64,000 nucleotides of DNA from Desulfosporosinus fructosivorans (GTDB taxonomy: Bacteria > Bacillota > Desulfitobacteriia > Desulfitobacteriales > Desulfitobacteriaceae), in assembly GCF_004766045.1 (NCBI RefSeq), contig NZ_SPQQ01000006.1, positions 310,001 to 374,000 of the forward strand, written 5' to 3'. The notes below the pieces were generated by a model, which saw nothing but the letters and a program-made list of their open reading frames with translations, was not told the DNA's origin and ran no database searches. Shown here piece by piece: positions 24,338 through 33,094 of the stretch. Position numbers and translations under genes: made by a program. The first letter of the stretch is position 1; each line of letters opens with the position of its first letter.

Positions 24338-25144
24338 ATGTATCCATATGAAAAGAAGTACGATCATGTCGTGAAAATTGAGAAAGAAAATCAAATCGCT
24401 ACGATTACCTTTGATAGCCCGGAAAACCTCAATAGACTTTCCGAACAAGTGATAGATGAGTTCGGAGCAGCCTTAGATAATGCCCAATGGGATCATGACA
24501 TTCGAGCCATTATTCTCAGAGGTACAGGAGATATATCGTTTGGCCCTGGGGATATAGAAATCATTAAAACCAAACTAGCCAAAAATCTCGCGCTTGGCCG
24601 TGAAATTATGTATGAAATAGCCAATCTAATTAAGAAAATGTATACTATCTCTAAACCCATTATCGGGCTTGCTGAAGCGGGTTGCCTAGGAGGAGGGTGT
24701 AATTTACTCCTGTCCAGCGATATCGTGATAGCATCAGAAAAAGCCTACTTCCACGAGCTGTTTGTGAATTATGCCCTTACACCTGACACGGGTGGACTGT
24801 GGGCACTGCAAAGACTCGTTGGTCCCATGAAAGCGAAAGCTATTACAATGTGTGGGGAACCGGTAGGCGCCCAGCTGGCACTTGAGATGGGGATGGTTTA
24901 TAAAGTTGTTCCCGCCGACAAGGCCTATGAGGAAGCTTATGCCCTGGCCAAAGTAATCACTTCAAAGTCCCCGGTTGGGATCAACCACATTAAGCAAATT
25001 TCTAATCGTTTACACGATTATTCTATGGACACTTATTTCCAAGTTGAAGGAGATTACCTTACCCTAGGTGCACTCAGTGAAGACTTCAAAGAAACCAACC
25101 TCGCAGCAATGCAAAAACGCGCTCCCCAGTATAAAGGCTACTAA
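24338..25144 (+). CDS. Crotonase-superfamily protein lacking hydratase glutamates
   Basis: A 268-residue enoyl-CoA hydratase/isomerase-fold protein. ATG at 24338 is chosen over a TTG at 24332 because AAGAGGAG then has correct spacing. The fold motifs FDSPENLNRLS, AEAGCLGGGCNLLLSSDI and YALTPDTGGLWALQRLVG are present. The first hydratase glutamate (GGGCE) is Asn, and the second (FGQPE) aligns with Phe in FHELFVNYAL. The Asp in TPDTGG remains, as in isomerase-type members. It is thus unlikely to be a simple hydratase; an isomerase, ring hydrolase or other reaction is possible. It is the last clear gene of the block. Confidence 0.88.
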   Translation: MYPYEKKYDHVVKIEKENQIATITFDSPENLNRLSEQVIDEFGAALDNAQWDHDIRAIILRGTGDISFGPGDIEIIKTKLAKNLALGREIMYEIANLIKKMYTISKPIIGLAEAGCLGGGCNLLLSSDIVIASEKAYFHELFVNYALTPDTGGLWALQRLVGPMKAKAITMCGEPVGAQLALEMGMVYKVVPADKAYEEAYALAKVITSKSPVGINHIKQISNRLHDYSMDTYFQVEGDYLTLGALSEDFKETNLAAMQKRAPQYKGY

Positions 25145-25220
25145 TTCGACCTTATTAGTCCAACCAGCAACCTTCTGATTAAAGGCGATAAGCGGTCATA
25201 TGTTGGGGGATATTACATTA

Positions 25221-25406
25221 ATGAATGAATTAAAACTCTTTATAAAAAACAATCTTAATAATCCAGAGGCGATCAGAGAACTTTATCTATCAAATCAAGG
25301 TTATTATGACGAGCTAATAAGGAAAAATAAATCAAAATTATGTTTATTAAAGTTTATGTATCCTCAATACTATAGGGCTTTAAGACAAGGTGGAATCTTG
25401 TCTTAA
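25221..25406 (+). CDS. 61-residue hypothetical protein
   Basis: The frame is open from an ATG at 25200, but the ATG at 25221 has a GGGGGA run 10 nt upstream and gives MNELKLFIKNNLNNPEAIRE. The protein is helical and Lys/Asn/Tyr-rich, with no known domain and no membrane segment. It lies 76 nt after the crotonase gene and before a terminator, so it may be the last gene of the sigma-54 operon. Real coding is likely but not certain. Confidence 0.5.
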   Translation: MNELKLFIKNNLNNPEAIRELYLSNQGYYDELIRKNKSKLCLLKFMYPQYYRALRQGGILS

Positions 25407-25449
25407 ATGAGCATGAGGCATGATTATGTTAATTAAGCCGTGTCAAAAT

Positions 25450-25489
25450 AAATACAGCTGGGTAACATCATAGTTTCCCAGCTGTATTT
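25450..25489. terminator. Terminator closing the pathway operon
   Basis: 13-bp perfect arms AAATACAGCTGGG (25450-25462) and complement (25477-25489). It lies between converging genes and can serve both strands. Confidence 0.8.
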
Positions 25490-25527
25490 ATCTTTGCTGG
25501 CGCTTAGATGACAGCCAGCAGATGAAA

Positions 25528-26109
25528 TTAACTATTAACTTCTTTCCCTATCTCATTGCCTAGAGAATATGCTTGGCCAATTTGTTTTCCTATACCATAG
25601 TAATTTCTACTATCTAAGGCAAATATTAAAGGCTTTATTTGTTCTATAATTGGCTCTCCTTTTTCTTGTATGGTATCATCAATTTTAGCATCCATGACCT
25701 CACCAATAAACTGGGTGTGTAGGCCCAGTTCAATAACTTGGATAATCTTACACTCCAAATTAACTGGAAATTCACTTATGTAAGGGGCATCAAGAATATC
25801 ACTTTTAACTGGTGTAAGACCAGTTTTAGCAAATTTATCTTCATTCTTTCCAGATACCATGCCAAAATAATCGGCTTCTCTAACATATTTTTCTGAAGGA
25901 ATATTAATTGTGAAAGCTTTTTTGGACATAAGGTTACCATGAGTATAAGTGGCTTTACGTAGTGAGATCGCGACGCAAGGCGGAGATGAGCAGCAAATAC
26001 CTCCCCAAGCAGCGGTCATGGCATTTGGATTGCCTTCATTATCATAGGTACATACAACCAACACCGGTGTAGGATAAACCAAAGTTTTAGGACCCAAACT
26101 TTTTTTCAT
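25528..26109 (-). CDS. Flavin reductase / flavoredoxin-like protein
   Basis: A 193-residue FMN-binding split-barrel protein. PTPVLVVCTYDNEGNPNAMT, CCSSPPCVAISLRKATYTH and KAFTINIPSEKYV are the flavin reductase-like domain signatures, including the flavin phosphate contacts. ATG at 26109 is preferred: the in-frame GTG at 26118 is part of the AGAGGTG ribosome site. Members reduce free flavin or carry electrons between ferredoxin and other proteins in sulfate reducers. No partner gene is adjacent. Confidence 0.9.
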   Translation of the reverse strand: MKKSLGPKTLVYPTPVLVVCTYDNEGNPNAMTAAWGGICCSSPPCVAISLRKATYTHGNLMSKKAFTINIPSEKYVREADYFGMVSGKNEDKFAKTGLTPVKSDILDAPYISEFPVNLECKIIQVIELGLHTQFIGEVMDAKIDDTIQEKGEPIIEQIKPLIFALDSRNYYGIGKQIGQAYSLGNEIGKEVNS

Positions 26110-26388
26110 ATATTTCACCTCTTAAATTATTGGCCTAGTCTAAATTTTATCCACATTATCCCCTAATATACCATGGATTGGCATGTGAATCACCCCGGAA
26201 AATTAAAAAGTAAGGTAATTAAAGCCCCGCCTATTGCTATAATTGGTTATAATGCATTATTAGCCTTAGTAAGGCCGAAGAAAGTATAATAGGAGATGAG
26301 TACCCTTATTAAGGGTAGGATATCCAGTATGATCGATAACTTCTGATTAAGCAGTTAGGGTCGGATAGCAATAAAGGGAGGGTTTCAG

Positions 26389-27339
26389 TTGAAACAAGAT
26401 GCAATAATAGGTGGAGTAATGGGAGTTGTTATAGGTGATGCTTTAGGATTGCCTGTCCAGTTTATGACGAAAACAGAAATAAAGAAAAACCCAATCACAG
26501 ATATGACCGGAGGAGGTGCTTTCGGTCTTGAACCGGGTGCTTGGTCTGATGATAGTTCTCTAACGTTATGTCTAGTTGAAAGTCTGTCTGAGGTAGGTTA
26601 TAATCCTGCAGATATTGCTCGGCGCTTTGTGAAGTGGTATCAAGATGGCTATATGACCCCGTTGGGTGAATCCTTTGATATAGGCGGTACTACATCAATA
26701 GCCATGAAGAGATTAATCAATGGGGTTGCTCCCTTTAAAGCGGGTCCTACTGATGCAGAGAGTAATGGGAATGGAAGTCTGATGCGAATTCTCCCAGCAA
26801 CCCTATTTTTCGCCCATGAATCCGATTACACTATGATTCAAAGGATTTCTGAGGTTTCCAAGATTACGCACGGCCATGCGCGTAGTCAATTAGCGTGTAG
26901 TTTGTATTCTCTGTTCGTGAAGGAATTACTAAAAGGGAGTAGTCCCCAAGAAGCTTATGACACTATGCGACTGAAATCTCAAACTGTGTTTTTTGTCGAC
27001 CGCAATATAGGCAAGCAGTTAAGTCATTTTAAGCGTATTATTAGTGGTGAACTTCCCGATCTTCCTGAGAGTGAGATAAAATCTGGGGGCTATGTGGTTG
27101 AATCCTTGGAAGCGGCTCTCTGGAGCTTTCTCACAACATCGTCCTTTGAGGACGCAGTGCTCACAGCAGTAAATTTAGGTTGGGATACTGATACAGTGGG
27201 AGCAATTACGGGTAGTATGGCTGGCGTTTATTATGGGTTTTCGAATATCCCCGATCATTGGCTGAAAAAACTATTAGACTATGAAAAAATATTGAGTATA
27301 ACTAATCAATTTTCAGAACGGGTACTACAACAGAGGTGA
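26389..27339 (+). CDS. ADP-ribosylglycohydrolase family protein
   Basis: A 316-residue hydrolase of the DraG/ARH fold that removes ADP-ribose from modified protein or metabolite. Dinuclear magnesium ligands are visible in GDALGLPVQF, WSDDSSLTLCL and GWDTDTVGAITGSMAG; the GNGSLMRI loop is intact. TTG start at 26389 with AAAGGGAGGG. It is single-gene and no ADP-ribosyltransferase lies nearby. In nitrogen fixers DraG reactivates dinitrogenase reductase, but nothing here links it to nitrogenase. Confidence 0.93.
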   Translation: MKQDAIIGGVMGVVIGDALGLPVQFMTKTEIKKNPITDMTGGGAFGLEPGAWSDDSSLTLCLVESLSEVGYNPADIARRFVKWYQDGYMTPLGESFDIGGTTSIAMKRLINGVAPFKAGPTDAESNGNGSLMRILPATLFFAHESDYTMIQRISEVSKITHGHARSQLACSLYSLFVKELLKGSSPQEAYDTMRLKSQTVFFVDRNIGKQLSHFKRIISGELPDLPESEIKSGGYVVESLEAALWSFLTTSSFEDAVLTAVNLGWDTDTVGAITGSMAGVYYGFSNIPDHWLKKLLDYEKILSITNQFSERVLQQR

Positions 27340-27372
27340 ACATTTGAGTTCGCTGGGAAACATCACAGTAAG

Positions 27373-27394
27373 GCCGCCGAAAAATCGGTGGTCT
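27373..27394 (+). terminator. Terminator after the ADP-ribosylglycohydrolase gene
   Basis: GCCGCCGA-AAAA-TCGGTGGT followed by CTTTTCTC. The remaining stretch to 27702 contains only a purine-rich leader with GAAAGA/AAGTA repeats that includes the ribosome site of the next gene. Confidence 0.65.
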
Positions 27395-27702
27395 TTTCTC
27401 ATTCTCTCCTGCCGCATTAAAAATTGTTAGGGCCTTTTTTTATTTGTATGACAGATTTCCCCTAATTTCGCAAGAATATTATGAGATGATGGGAACTGGC
27501 ATTAAGGGTTAGGTGATATTTACTAGTTTAGCCTCTATTATTTAGCATTATTTGCGACCTTTTGGGGGGCAATTTTTATAATGCTTGGTTTAAAACGCAG
27601 TAAGTAGAAAAAGGTGTAGTATCAGTCATTAAGTCATTAAGAAAGAATGAAAGATAGAATGACTGAAAGTACGTAAGTAAGAAAGAGAGAGAGAACTAAG
27701 AA

Positions 27703-28434
27703 ATGAAGCACAAGAAAATCATTATTTATTTATTATCCGCAACACTGGCGTTCACTCTGGTAAGTCTTGGCATTCCAGAAACAGTAACTGCTGCAGAGCA
27801 ACCTGTGATCACAGCAGCTGTTACTAAAGCAAATCCCTTGACAGGTATTAAAAAGTTAGAAAAAGCTAAAGTTAGCGCTGTGATTCTTGGGGACTCAATT
27901 GCTGTTAGTCAAGGGGTTTCAAATCCCTTAAAGAATGGATGGACTAAAGAGCTTAAAACATCTTTATTCAAGAAGTATTCAAATAACATAGTGTGGGACA
28001 ACAAAGCTTCATCTGGAACAACTATCGATTATTGCTTACAGAGAGCAACAGAGATAAAAAGTACTACAGACGCAGTATTTATTTGTGTAGGAAGAAACGA
28101 TAGAAATATTTACACGCCTAAACAGTTCAGTAAAAAATATGCACAGTTAATCCGTGTCATTAAACGTAAAGCTCCTGACGCAGATATATTCTGCATTGTT
28201 GAACCTCCTATGGTTTCTGAAGACGAATCTTTATTTTTGGGTATCAGGACAGCAATTATGGAAGTATCTGATAAGACTGAGTCAAACTTATTGGATTTGT
28301 GGAGTATATTTCCGAGAGAGCAAATAACCTTGGATGGATTATTGTCGGATGGACTTCATCCAAATACAAGGGGATATAAGCTAATTTCGAACTATATGTA
28401 TAAGCGATTAGTTAGGGTGATAAACGCAGCCTAA
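27703..28434 (+). CDS. Secreted SGNH/GDSL hydrolase
   Basis: A 243-residue exported esterase-like protein. The signal peptide is MKHKKIIIYLLSATLAFTLV, cleaved near AEQP. Catalytic blocks: VILGDSIAVSQG (Ser), ICVGRNDRN (block III Asn) and DGLHPNTRGY (Asp-His). A deacetylase or esterase acting on cell-wall or extracellular glycans is the usual role. ATG follows a purine-rich GAGAGAGAG leader rather than a strong AGGAGG. It is monocistronic, with a terminator at 28581. Confidence 0.9.
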   Translation: MKHKKIIIYLLSATLAFTLVSLGIPETVTAAEQPVITAAVTKANPLTGIKKLEKAKVSAVILGDSIAVSQGVSNPLKNGWTKELKTSLFKKYSNNIVWDNKASSGTTIDYCLQRATEIKSTTDAVFICVGRNDRNIYTPKQFSKKYAQLIRVIKRKAPDADIFCIVEPPMVSEDESLFLGIRTAIMEVSDKTESNLLDLWSIFPREQITLDGLLSDGLHPNTRGYKLISNYMYKRLVRVINAA

Positions 28435-28580
28435 TAGAACGGCTTGAATGACTTTTGGAAAAGCTACTATATCAAAAAACAGGAAAGTAAAAGGCGCTTT
28501 TGAAGAATGACCTTTACGTCGGTATATTCTTAGTTTATACTATATAAAAGCAAATATAATTGGGTTTGTAAAAATCAACA

Positions 28581-28627
28581 AAAGGGATCGGTATTTTTGT
28601 AATAAATTACAAAGATACCGATCCCTT
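28581..28627. terminator. Strong bidirectional terminator
   Basis: AAAGGGATCGGTAT arm and its complement ATACCGATCCCTTT with a mostly paired inner stem (TTTGTAAT/ATTACAAA), followed by TTCCTTTTATT. It separates converging genes. Confidence 0.85.
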
Positions 28628-28733
28628 TTCCTTTTATTAATAAAAAGCCAGTACGTAGCTCTGCCGTGACAAAGTAGAATAAGAATCTCTGAGCATGATT
28701 CGTGCTTCATGACCAATTAGGTTAAGAACTTTT

Positions 28734-29303
28734 CTATATTTTAGTTGCTCTCGGCGATTTATAGAAAACAGAGGGGCGTGTTAGTCGGAGGCTGGGGATC
28801 GGGGCGGTGAGCCGTAATAGTTGGTTCTGGGGAATATCAAGTAGTTCTTTAAGCTGTAGGGCGCCTGTAAGACAGGCTTGAACACAGTAGGGAGGCATTC
28901 CGTGTTCTAATCGCTCATAGCAAAGCTGGCATTTAGTAGCTTTATTAGTCTGGGGATTGATTTGTGGAGCGCCAAAGGGACAAGAGGCGATACAGGATTT
29001 ACATCCTATACATTTTTCAGAAAGATGCATTACTATACCATCGCGACGTTTTGAATAGGCCCCAGTTGGACAAACTCGCAGACACTCAGGATCACCACAG
29101 TGATTGCAAGCAGTGGATAGATGAAATTGCTGAATAGTGTCCGCAGATTGTTTCTCCACCTTTCGGATCCGTCGGTATCCGGTAGGAGAAGTGAGTTGAT
29201 TATAATTTCGGCAGGTTTTGGCACAGGCTCCACAGCCGAGACAACGATTTGTATCAAGCAAGAAGCCTAATTGTTTGACCATTTTAAGAATGCACACTCC
29301 CAT
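28734..29303 (-). CDS. 4Fe-4S dicluster ferredoxin subunit (DmsB-like)
   Basis: A 189-residue iron-sulfur subunit with four cysteine clusters, beginning CLGCGACAKTCRNYN and CNHCGDPECLRVCPTGAYS, then CIGCKSCIASCPFG and CQLCYERLEHGMPPYCVQAC. It relays electrons to the molybdoenzyme encoded 5 nt upstream. No membrane anchor gene accompanies this pair, unlike the dmsABC set nearby, so the electron donor is probably soluble. The ORF begins a few codons before the conserved MVKQLGFLLDTN start (29285), which may be the true start. Confidence 0.92.
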   Translation of the reverse strand: MGVCILKMVKQLGFLLDTNRCLGCGACAKTCRNYNQLTSPTGYRRIRKVEKQSADTIQQFHLSTACNHCGDPECLRVCPTGAYSKRRDGIVMHLSEKCIGCKSCIASCPFGAPQINPQTNKATKCQLCYERLEHGMPPYCVQACLTGALQLKELLDIPQNQLLRLTAPIPSLRLTRPSVFYKSPRATKI

Positions 29304-29308
29304 TGGTA

Positions 29309-31339
29309 TTATTGTTTTCTTAAGTTCACAAATGTTTCATTGAGCGCAAATCCTGGGGCTCCTAGACTAAGATGTCCCATATCTGTCAAGGGTGTTCCAA
29401 GCAAGCGATTAAGCGGAGAATTATTCCTGACACCTTCTTGGTATATAATTACAAGATCTGTTGATATGCCGAATTCTGGGTGGATAACTACATCTAAATG
29501 GCCACATTCGTTCCAAATTTGAGCTCGGTCTCCGGCTACTAAATCATAACGCTGGGCCAGTTCTGGAGCAAGGTGCAATATGAAATCAGTTATGGGAGCA
29601 TCTAAGCTATAACCTTGAGAGTTAATAGTAGAGTAGTGATGTGGAGTCAAAAGACGTAGCAGGGCAGCGGATGAAGGCTTAAGAGGTGGTACAAAAACAG
29701 GAAGAGGTGGAAGGTTGGCGTTAGCGGCTTGGATGGAGAAAAATTCGAAGCGCCCAGAAGGAGTTGAAAAATTCCGGTTTTCCCAAGCCGTTCTAGGGAA
29801 CTTTGCCCGCACCGGACCTTTTAGAATAGCCTCTGGTTTCTCTAGACTTAGAATAGCCAACATTTCGGGACCGAGTTCACGCAAGAGGGTATCCTTCTCC
29901 TTGCCCGATGTAGGGAACGAACAGCTTCCGGGCACAAGTTTATTCAACTGAGAGGAAACATCCCAAGCAATCTGTAAGTCGGAGCGGCATTCACCAAGCG
30001 GAAGAATTGCCGGTTCGTTGACCCCAACCCAATAATGCCAATAGCCTGCATTAATATCCCAGTGTTCATAATGGGTCGTTACGGGAAGAAAAAGATCAGC
30101 TACTTCGGAGGAGGCGGAATGAAAGAGGTCGCTAACGACAATCAAATCTAATTGTTTGATCAGTTTTTTCCAAAGGTGTAGATTTCCATCTTGGGATAAA
30201 GGGTTTCTTCCAGATATCCAGAGCATTTTAACGGGAGGGTTAGTACAGTTTAGCGCTTCTTCTGAAAATTTATTAATATTTATTAGCCGGTCTATCTGTT
30301 TTAGTGGTTTAGGTGGGTTTTGTAAGGCTTTGGAAAAACGCCAGGTTTCGAATTGAGCGTATTGGACCCCGCCTCCTTGTTCGCCAAGGTGTCCAGCAAG
30401 TGCTCCTAAGGCATCTATAGCGCGCAGGGTTTGTCCCCCATTGGTATAACGCTGTAAGCCAAAACCTGCCCAGATACAAGCCGGGTGTGTTTGACCATAT
30501 TCTACGGCAAGTTCTCGCAGGGTCGAAATAGGAACTCCTGTAATTTGAGAACATTGATCCAGGGAAATTTCAGTTTCGAGATAGTGGATGAATTCTTCGT
30601 GCCCTAAAGTATAGTTACTAAGCTTGGGATCTATAAGGTTTTCTTCTAGGAGAATCTTAGCAATTCCTAAAGCGAGAAGTCCATCGGTTCCCGGGCGTAC
30701 TTGAACAAACTGATGCGATCGCGCGGCTGTAGCGCTAAAGTGCGTATCGAGACAGACGACCTTTGCACCTTGGTCGATGGCATCGAAAATAATCGGCATT
30801 TGATGGGTGGCTGTCCAAGCTGGGTTAACTCCCCAGAGCCATATTAGCTTAGCCTTAGCCATATCCAGCGGATCCGAACAAAAGAACGTGCCAAAGTCTA
30901 AAGTTTGAGCATCGACTCCTGCTGACCAACACGGGGACCCGATCGCTCTAGTGGTTGCCCCGATGCCCGTGAATAGACCATCCACAGCATTGTGTAAAAT
31001 ACCGAAATTTCCAGAGTACTTGTTCAAGGCAATTGGTAAGGCGGTTCCATACTGCTCTTTAAGGTCAAGGATTTTCTCGGCGATAAGGGTTAATGCCTCA
31101 TCCCACGAAATGCGTTCCCAAAAACCGCTATAGCGACTTCTCTGGCGCATAGGGTAACGGATACGCTGAGGACTATAAACCTTTTTTACATCATCGAGAG
31201 CTTTTGGGCAGAGTTTTCCCAAGGTGTATTCGTGATTGGGGTTTCCTTCCACAGAGATCAGGACTCCCTTGCGAGTGGTGCTTACAATGCTACATGTATC
31301 ATAGCAGTTACGAGGGCAAATATGCTGATGAAGCTCCAT
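29309..31339 (-). CDS. DMSO reductase-family molybdoenzyme without Tat signal
   Basis: A 676-residue molybdo-bis-MGD oxidoreductase. ICPRNCYDTCSIV plus KLC forms the N-terminal [4Fe-4S] motif (C-x3-C-x3-C...C). GSPCWSAGVDAQTLDFG places Cys where DMSO reductases carry the Ser molybdenum ligand. LWGVNPAWT, GRNPLSQDGN and LLTPHHYSTINSQ are cofactor contacts. There is no RR signal peptide, so the enzyme should be cytoplasmic. It is transcribed with its ferredoxin subunit at 28734. Substrate is unknown; the close relative at 33095 is the exported version. Confidence 0.9.
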   Translation of the reverse strand: MELHQHICPRNCYDTCSIVSTTRKGVLISVEGNPNHEYTLGKLCPKALDDVKKVYSPQRIRYPMRQRSRYSGFWERISWDEALTLIAEKILDLKEQYGTALPIALNKYSGNFGILHNAVDGLFTGIGATTRAIGSPCWSAGVDAQTLDFGTFFCSDPLDMAKAKLIWLWGVNPAWTATHQMPIIFDAIDQGAKVVCLDTHFSATAARSHQFVQVRPGTDGLLALGIAKILLEENLIDPKLSNYTLGHEEFIHYLETEISLDQCSQITGVPISTLRELAVEYGQTHPACIWAGFGLQRYTNGGQTLRAIDALGALAGHLGEQGGGVQYAQFETWRFSKALQNPPKPLKQIDRLININKFSEEALNCTNPPVKMLWISGRNPLSQDGNLHLWKKLIKQLDLIVVSDLFHSASSEVADLFLPVTTHYEHWDINAGYWHYWVGVNEPAILPLGECRSDLQIAWDVSSQLNKLVPGSCSFPTSGKEKDTLLRELGPEMLAILSLEKPEAILKGPVRAKFPRTAWENRNFSTPSGRFEFFSIQAANANLPPLPVFVPPLKPSSAALLRLLTPHHYSTINSQGYSLDAPITDFILHLAPELAQRYDLVAGDRAQIWNECGHLDVVIHPEFGISTDLVIIYQEGVRNNSPLNRLLGTPLTDMGHLSLGAPGFALNETFVNLRKQ

Positions 31340-31541
31340 ATTCTAACATTCCCATCTGTGCCATGTCTATTTGAGAATTATTCGTTAGGGTTTACTGAAA
31401 CACCTTTAAGTATGAGTGAAGTAGTGAACTGAACTTTTATCAGCTAAAGCTGAGGCGCCTAAACTTTAGGTGGGGAATTATCCCTACTGAAGTGTACTAG
31501 AAAGCCATATATGAAGTGGGGAGTCTGAAAAATGGAGAAAG

Positions 31542-31583
31542 AGCCCTGAAAGTTCGCCAATAGTCTTGGAAACCTTCAGGGCT
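31542..31583 (-). terminator. Terminator of the torD-dmsABC operon
   Basis: AGCCCTGAAAGTT (31542-31554) and AACCTTCAGGGCT (31571-31583), one mismatch, just past the stop of the dmsC-like gene on the minus strand. Confidence 0.75.
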
Positions 31584-31606
31584 ATAATGAGAAATCGCTC
31601 TCTATA

Positions 31607-32512
31607 TTAGAACAAAGCAGTGATCTGAATGCCTGTTGCACTAAGGTAGAAAAGTGCTCGGCCTAAGACTTCTCCTAAAGACGCTAAGAGAGTAACGGTT
31701 AAGATAAGAGTAGCTTTGTCGGCTTGAGGATTTTTAAGAATGCTAACCAGAAGAAGGAGCGGAGTAAGCCATCCTAATAACGCACGGATCCAGAATAGTG
31801 GGCTATTTAATAGGAAGTTTAAGGAAGCTGTTCCTTCAACACTTCCACTGAGCATGGAAGCATAAATACTAAAGGTGAGTAAGCCGGCGATAGTGCATCC
31901 GAGTGCAAATTGAAGAAGAAACTTCTTTTGAGTGGCTATAAGAGATTTCTGGCCCAAAACCAAAGTACAAAGGGCCCCTAGCAAGCCTGTGGTGAGTAGA
32001 AAGAAAAGAACGGGGCCAACATTATTCCAAGCAGGAACTCGAGGGAGAACATAAATCATGGCGCTACTTACTATACCCATTAGACCTAGTAGAGCGGTGA
32101 TTCCTAAGCCAAGGGATCGTCTCCCTGTAAGGTGCCCCCCAGCCGCAGTTTCAGCAGTCGTGGTAGTTGAGGTACTAGATCCAAGGACCCGACTCCCTGT
32201 AAGGTGCCTCGACAGTAAAAAAAGGTAGATCCAGGCAAGGAACGTCAGGAGGAACAAGAGTATTTCGCGGCTTAACCATGAGGATCCAAGGTGGGATAAG
32301 GCGCGGTAGGCTGCCTCTGGATGCCCCAGATGAAAAAGTGAAGCCAATAGAGCGACCATCAATAGGGCTCCAGAAACATAGACTCCCTGTTTGAAGAATT
32401 GGCTGTCAAGATGATTGCCTTTACGGTCGAGCCACCAGAGCATAAGGATGATCCCGATCGCGATTTGTCCCAGTATGGTAAAAAGAATTAAGGGCCATTC
32501 CCAGTCTCCCAT
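31607..32512 (-). CDS. dmsC: DMSO reductase membrane anchor (DmsC-like)
   Basis: A 301-residue integral membrane protein with about eight transmembrane helices that would oxidise menaquinol and feed DmsB. The start MGDWEWPLILFTILGQIAIG and the AALLASLFHLGHPE-like HLGHPEAAYRAL motif are typical DmsC. A non-conserved loop at residues about 100-135 contains a 24-residue in-frame duplication (HLTGSRVLG and HLTGRRSLG) and a Ser/Thr run. GGAGGG precedes the ATG. Last gene of the operon, 3 nt after dmsB. Confidence 0.9.
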   Translation of the reverse strand: MGDWEWPLILFTILGQIAIGIILMLWWLDRKGNHLDSQFFKQGVYVSGALLMVALLASLFHLGHPEAAYRALSHLGSSWLSREILLFLLTFLAWIYLFLLSRHLTGSRVLGSSTSTTTTAETAAGGHLTGRRSLGLGITALLGLMGIVSSAMIYVLPRVPAWNNVGPVLFFLLTTGLLGALCTLVLGQKSLIATQKKFLLQFALGCTIAGLLTFSIYASMLSGSVEGTASLNFLLNSPLFWIRALLGWLTPLLLLVSILKNPQADKATLILTVTLLASLGEVLGRALFYLSATGIQITALF

Positions 32513-32515
32513 AGA

Positions 32516-33082
32516 TTAATCCCTCCTTATTTGTTTGCCTTGTTTTGGTCCGATAAAGCGAATCGACGGCGTTGTAATGTTCGTGCTGGGTAGGCCAGGC
32601 AAGGTTTTCAGAACACCTGTTTTTTGGTCGAGGCTATCATTGATTTCCACCAGTTCTAGGGCCTCTGGAATGCAGGCTGCAACACAAGCCGGTTTTTCCC
32701 CATTGTCAATTCGCTGGTAACATAAATTACATTTCTCGACTTTCTTTTTTGCAGGGTTAAATTGAGGCCGATCATAGGGACAGGCCATGGTACATAAACG
32801 ACAGCCAATGCAGCGATTAGGATCATGGATTACAATTCCATCATCGCGCTTAGTGTAGGCCTTAACAGGGCAGACTCGGAGGCATTCTGGATTCGCGCAG
32901 TGGTTACAGGCCATCGAGAAGAACATTCGAGTAGGAAGTGGGAAAGCGTCTTCATGGAGCTGAAAAACCTTACGCCACTGGGGGGTTGCGTCGATCTGAT
33001 ACTCATTTTTGCAAGCTATTTCACACCCCCGACAGCCCACACATTTCTCTGAATTGTGTAAAAAGCCAAGCTGTTTACTCAA
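32516..33082 (-). CDS. dmsB: DMSO reductase iron-sulfur subunit (DmsB-like)
   Basis: A 188-residue ferredoxin with four [4Fe-4S] cysteine sets: CVGCRGCEIACKNEY, CNHCANPECLRVCPVKAY, CIGCRLCTMACPYDRP and CNLCYQRIDNGEKPACVAAC. It carries electrons from the DmsC anchor to the exported catalytic subunit and would be exported with it by the Tat system. It is 12 nt after dmsA, and AAGGAGGAAT precedes the ATG. It resembles the 28734 product throughout, so the two molybdoenzyme sets arose by duplication. Confidence 0.94.
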   Translation of the reverse strand: MSKQLGFLHNSEKCVGCRGCEIACKNEYQIDATPQWRKVFQLHEDAFPLPTRMFFSMACNHCANPECLRVCPVKAYTKRDDGIVIHDPNRCIGCRLCTMACPYDRPQFNPAKKKVEKCNLCYQRIDNGEKPACVAACIPEALELVEINDSLDQKTGVLKTLPGLPSTNITTPSIRFIGPKQGKQIRRD

Positions 33083-33094
33083 TGGGATTCCTCC

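Noticed and set aside
26389..27339. DraG linked to nitrogenase control
   Set aside because: Only the fold is supported; no draT or nif gene is in the window.
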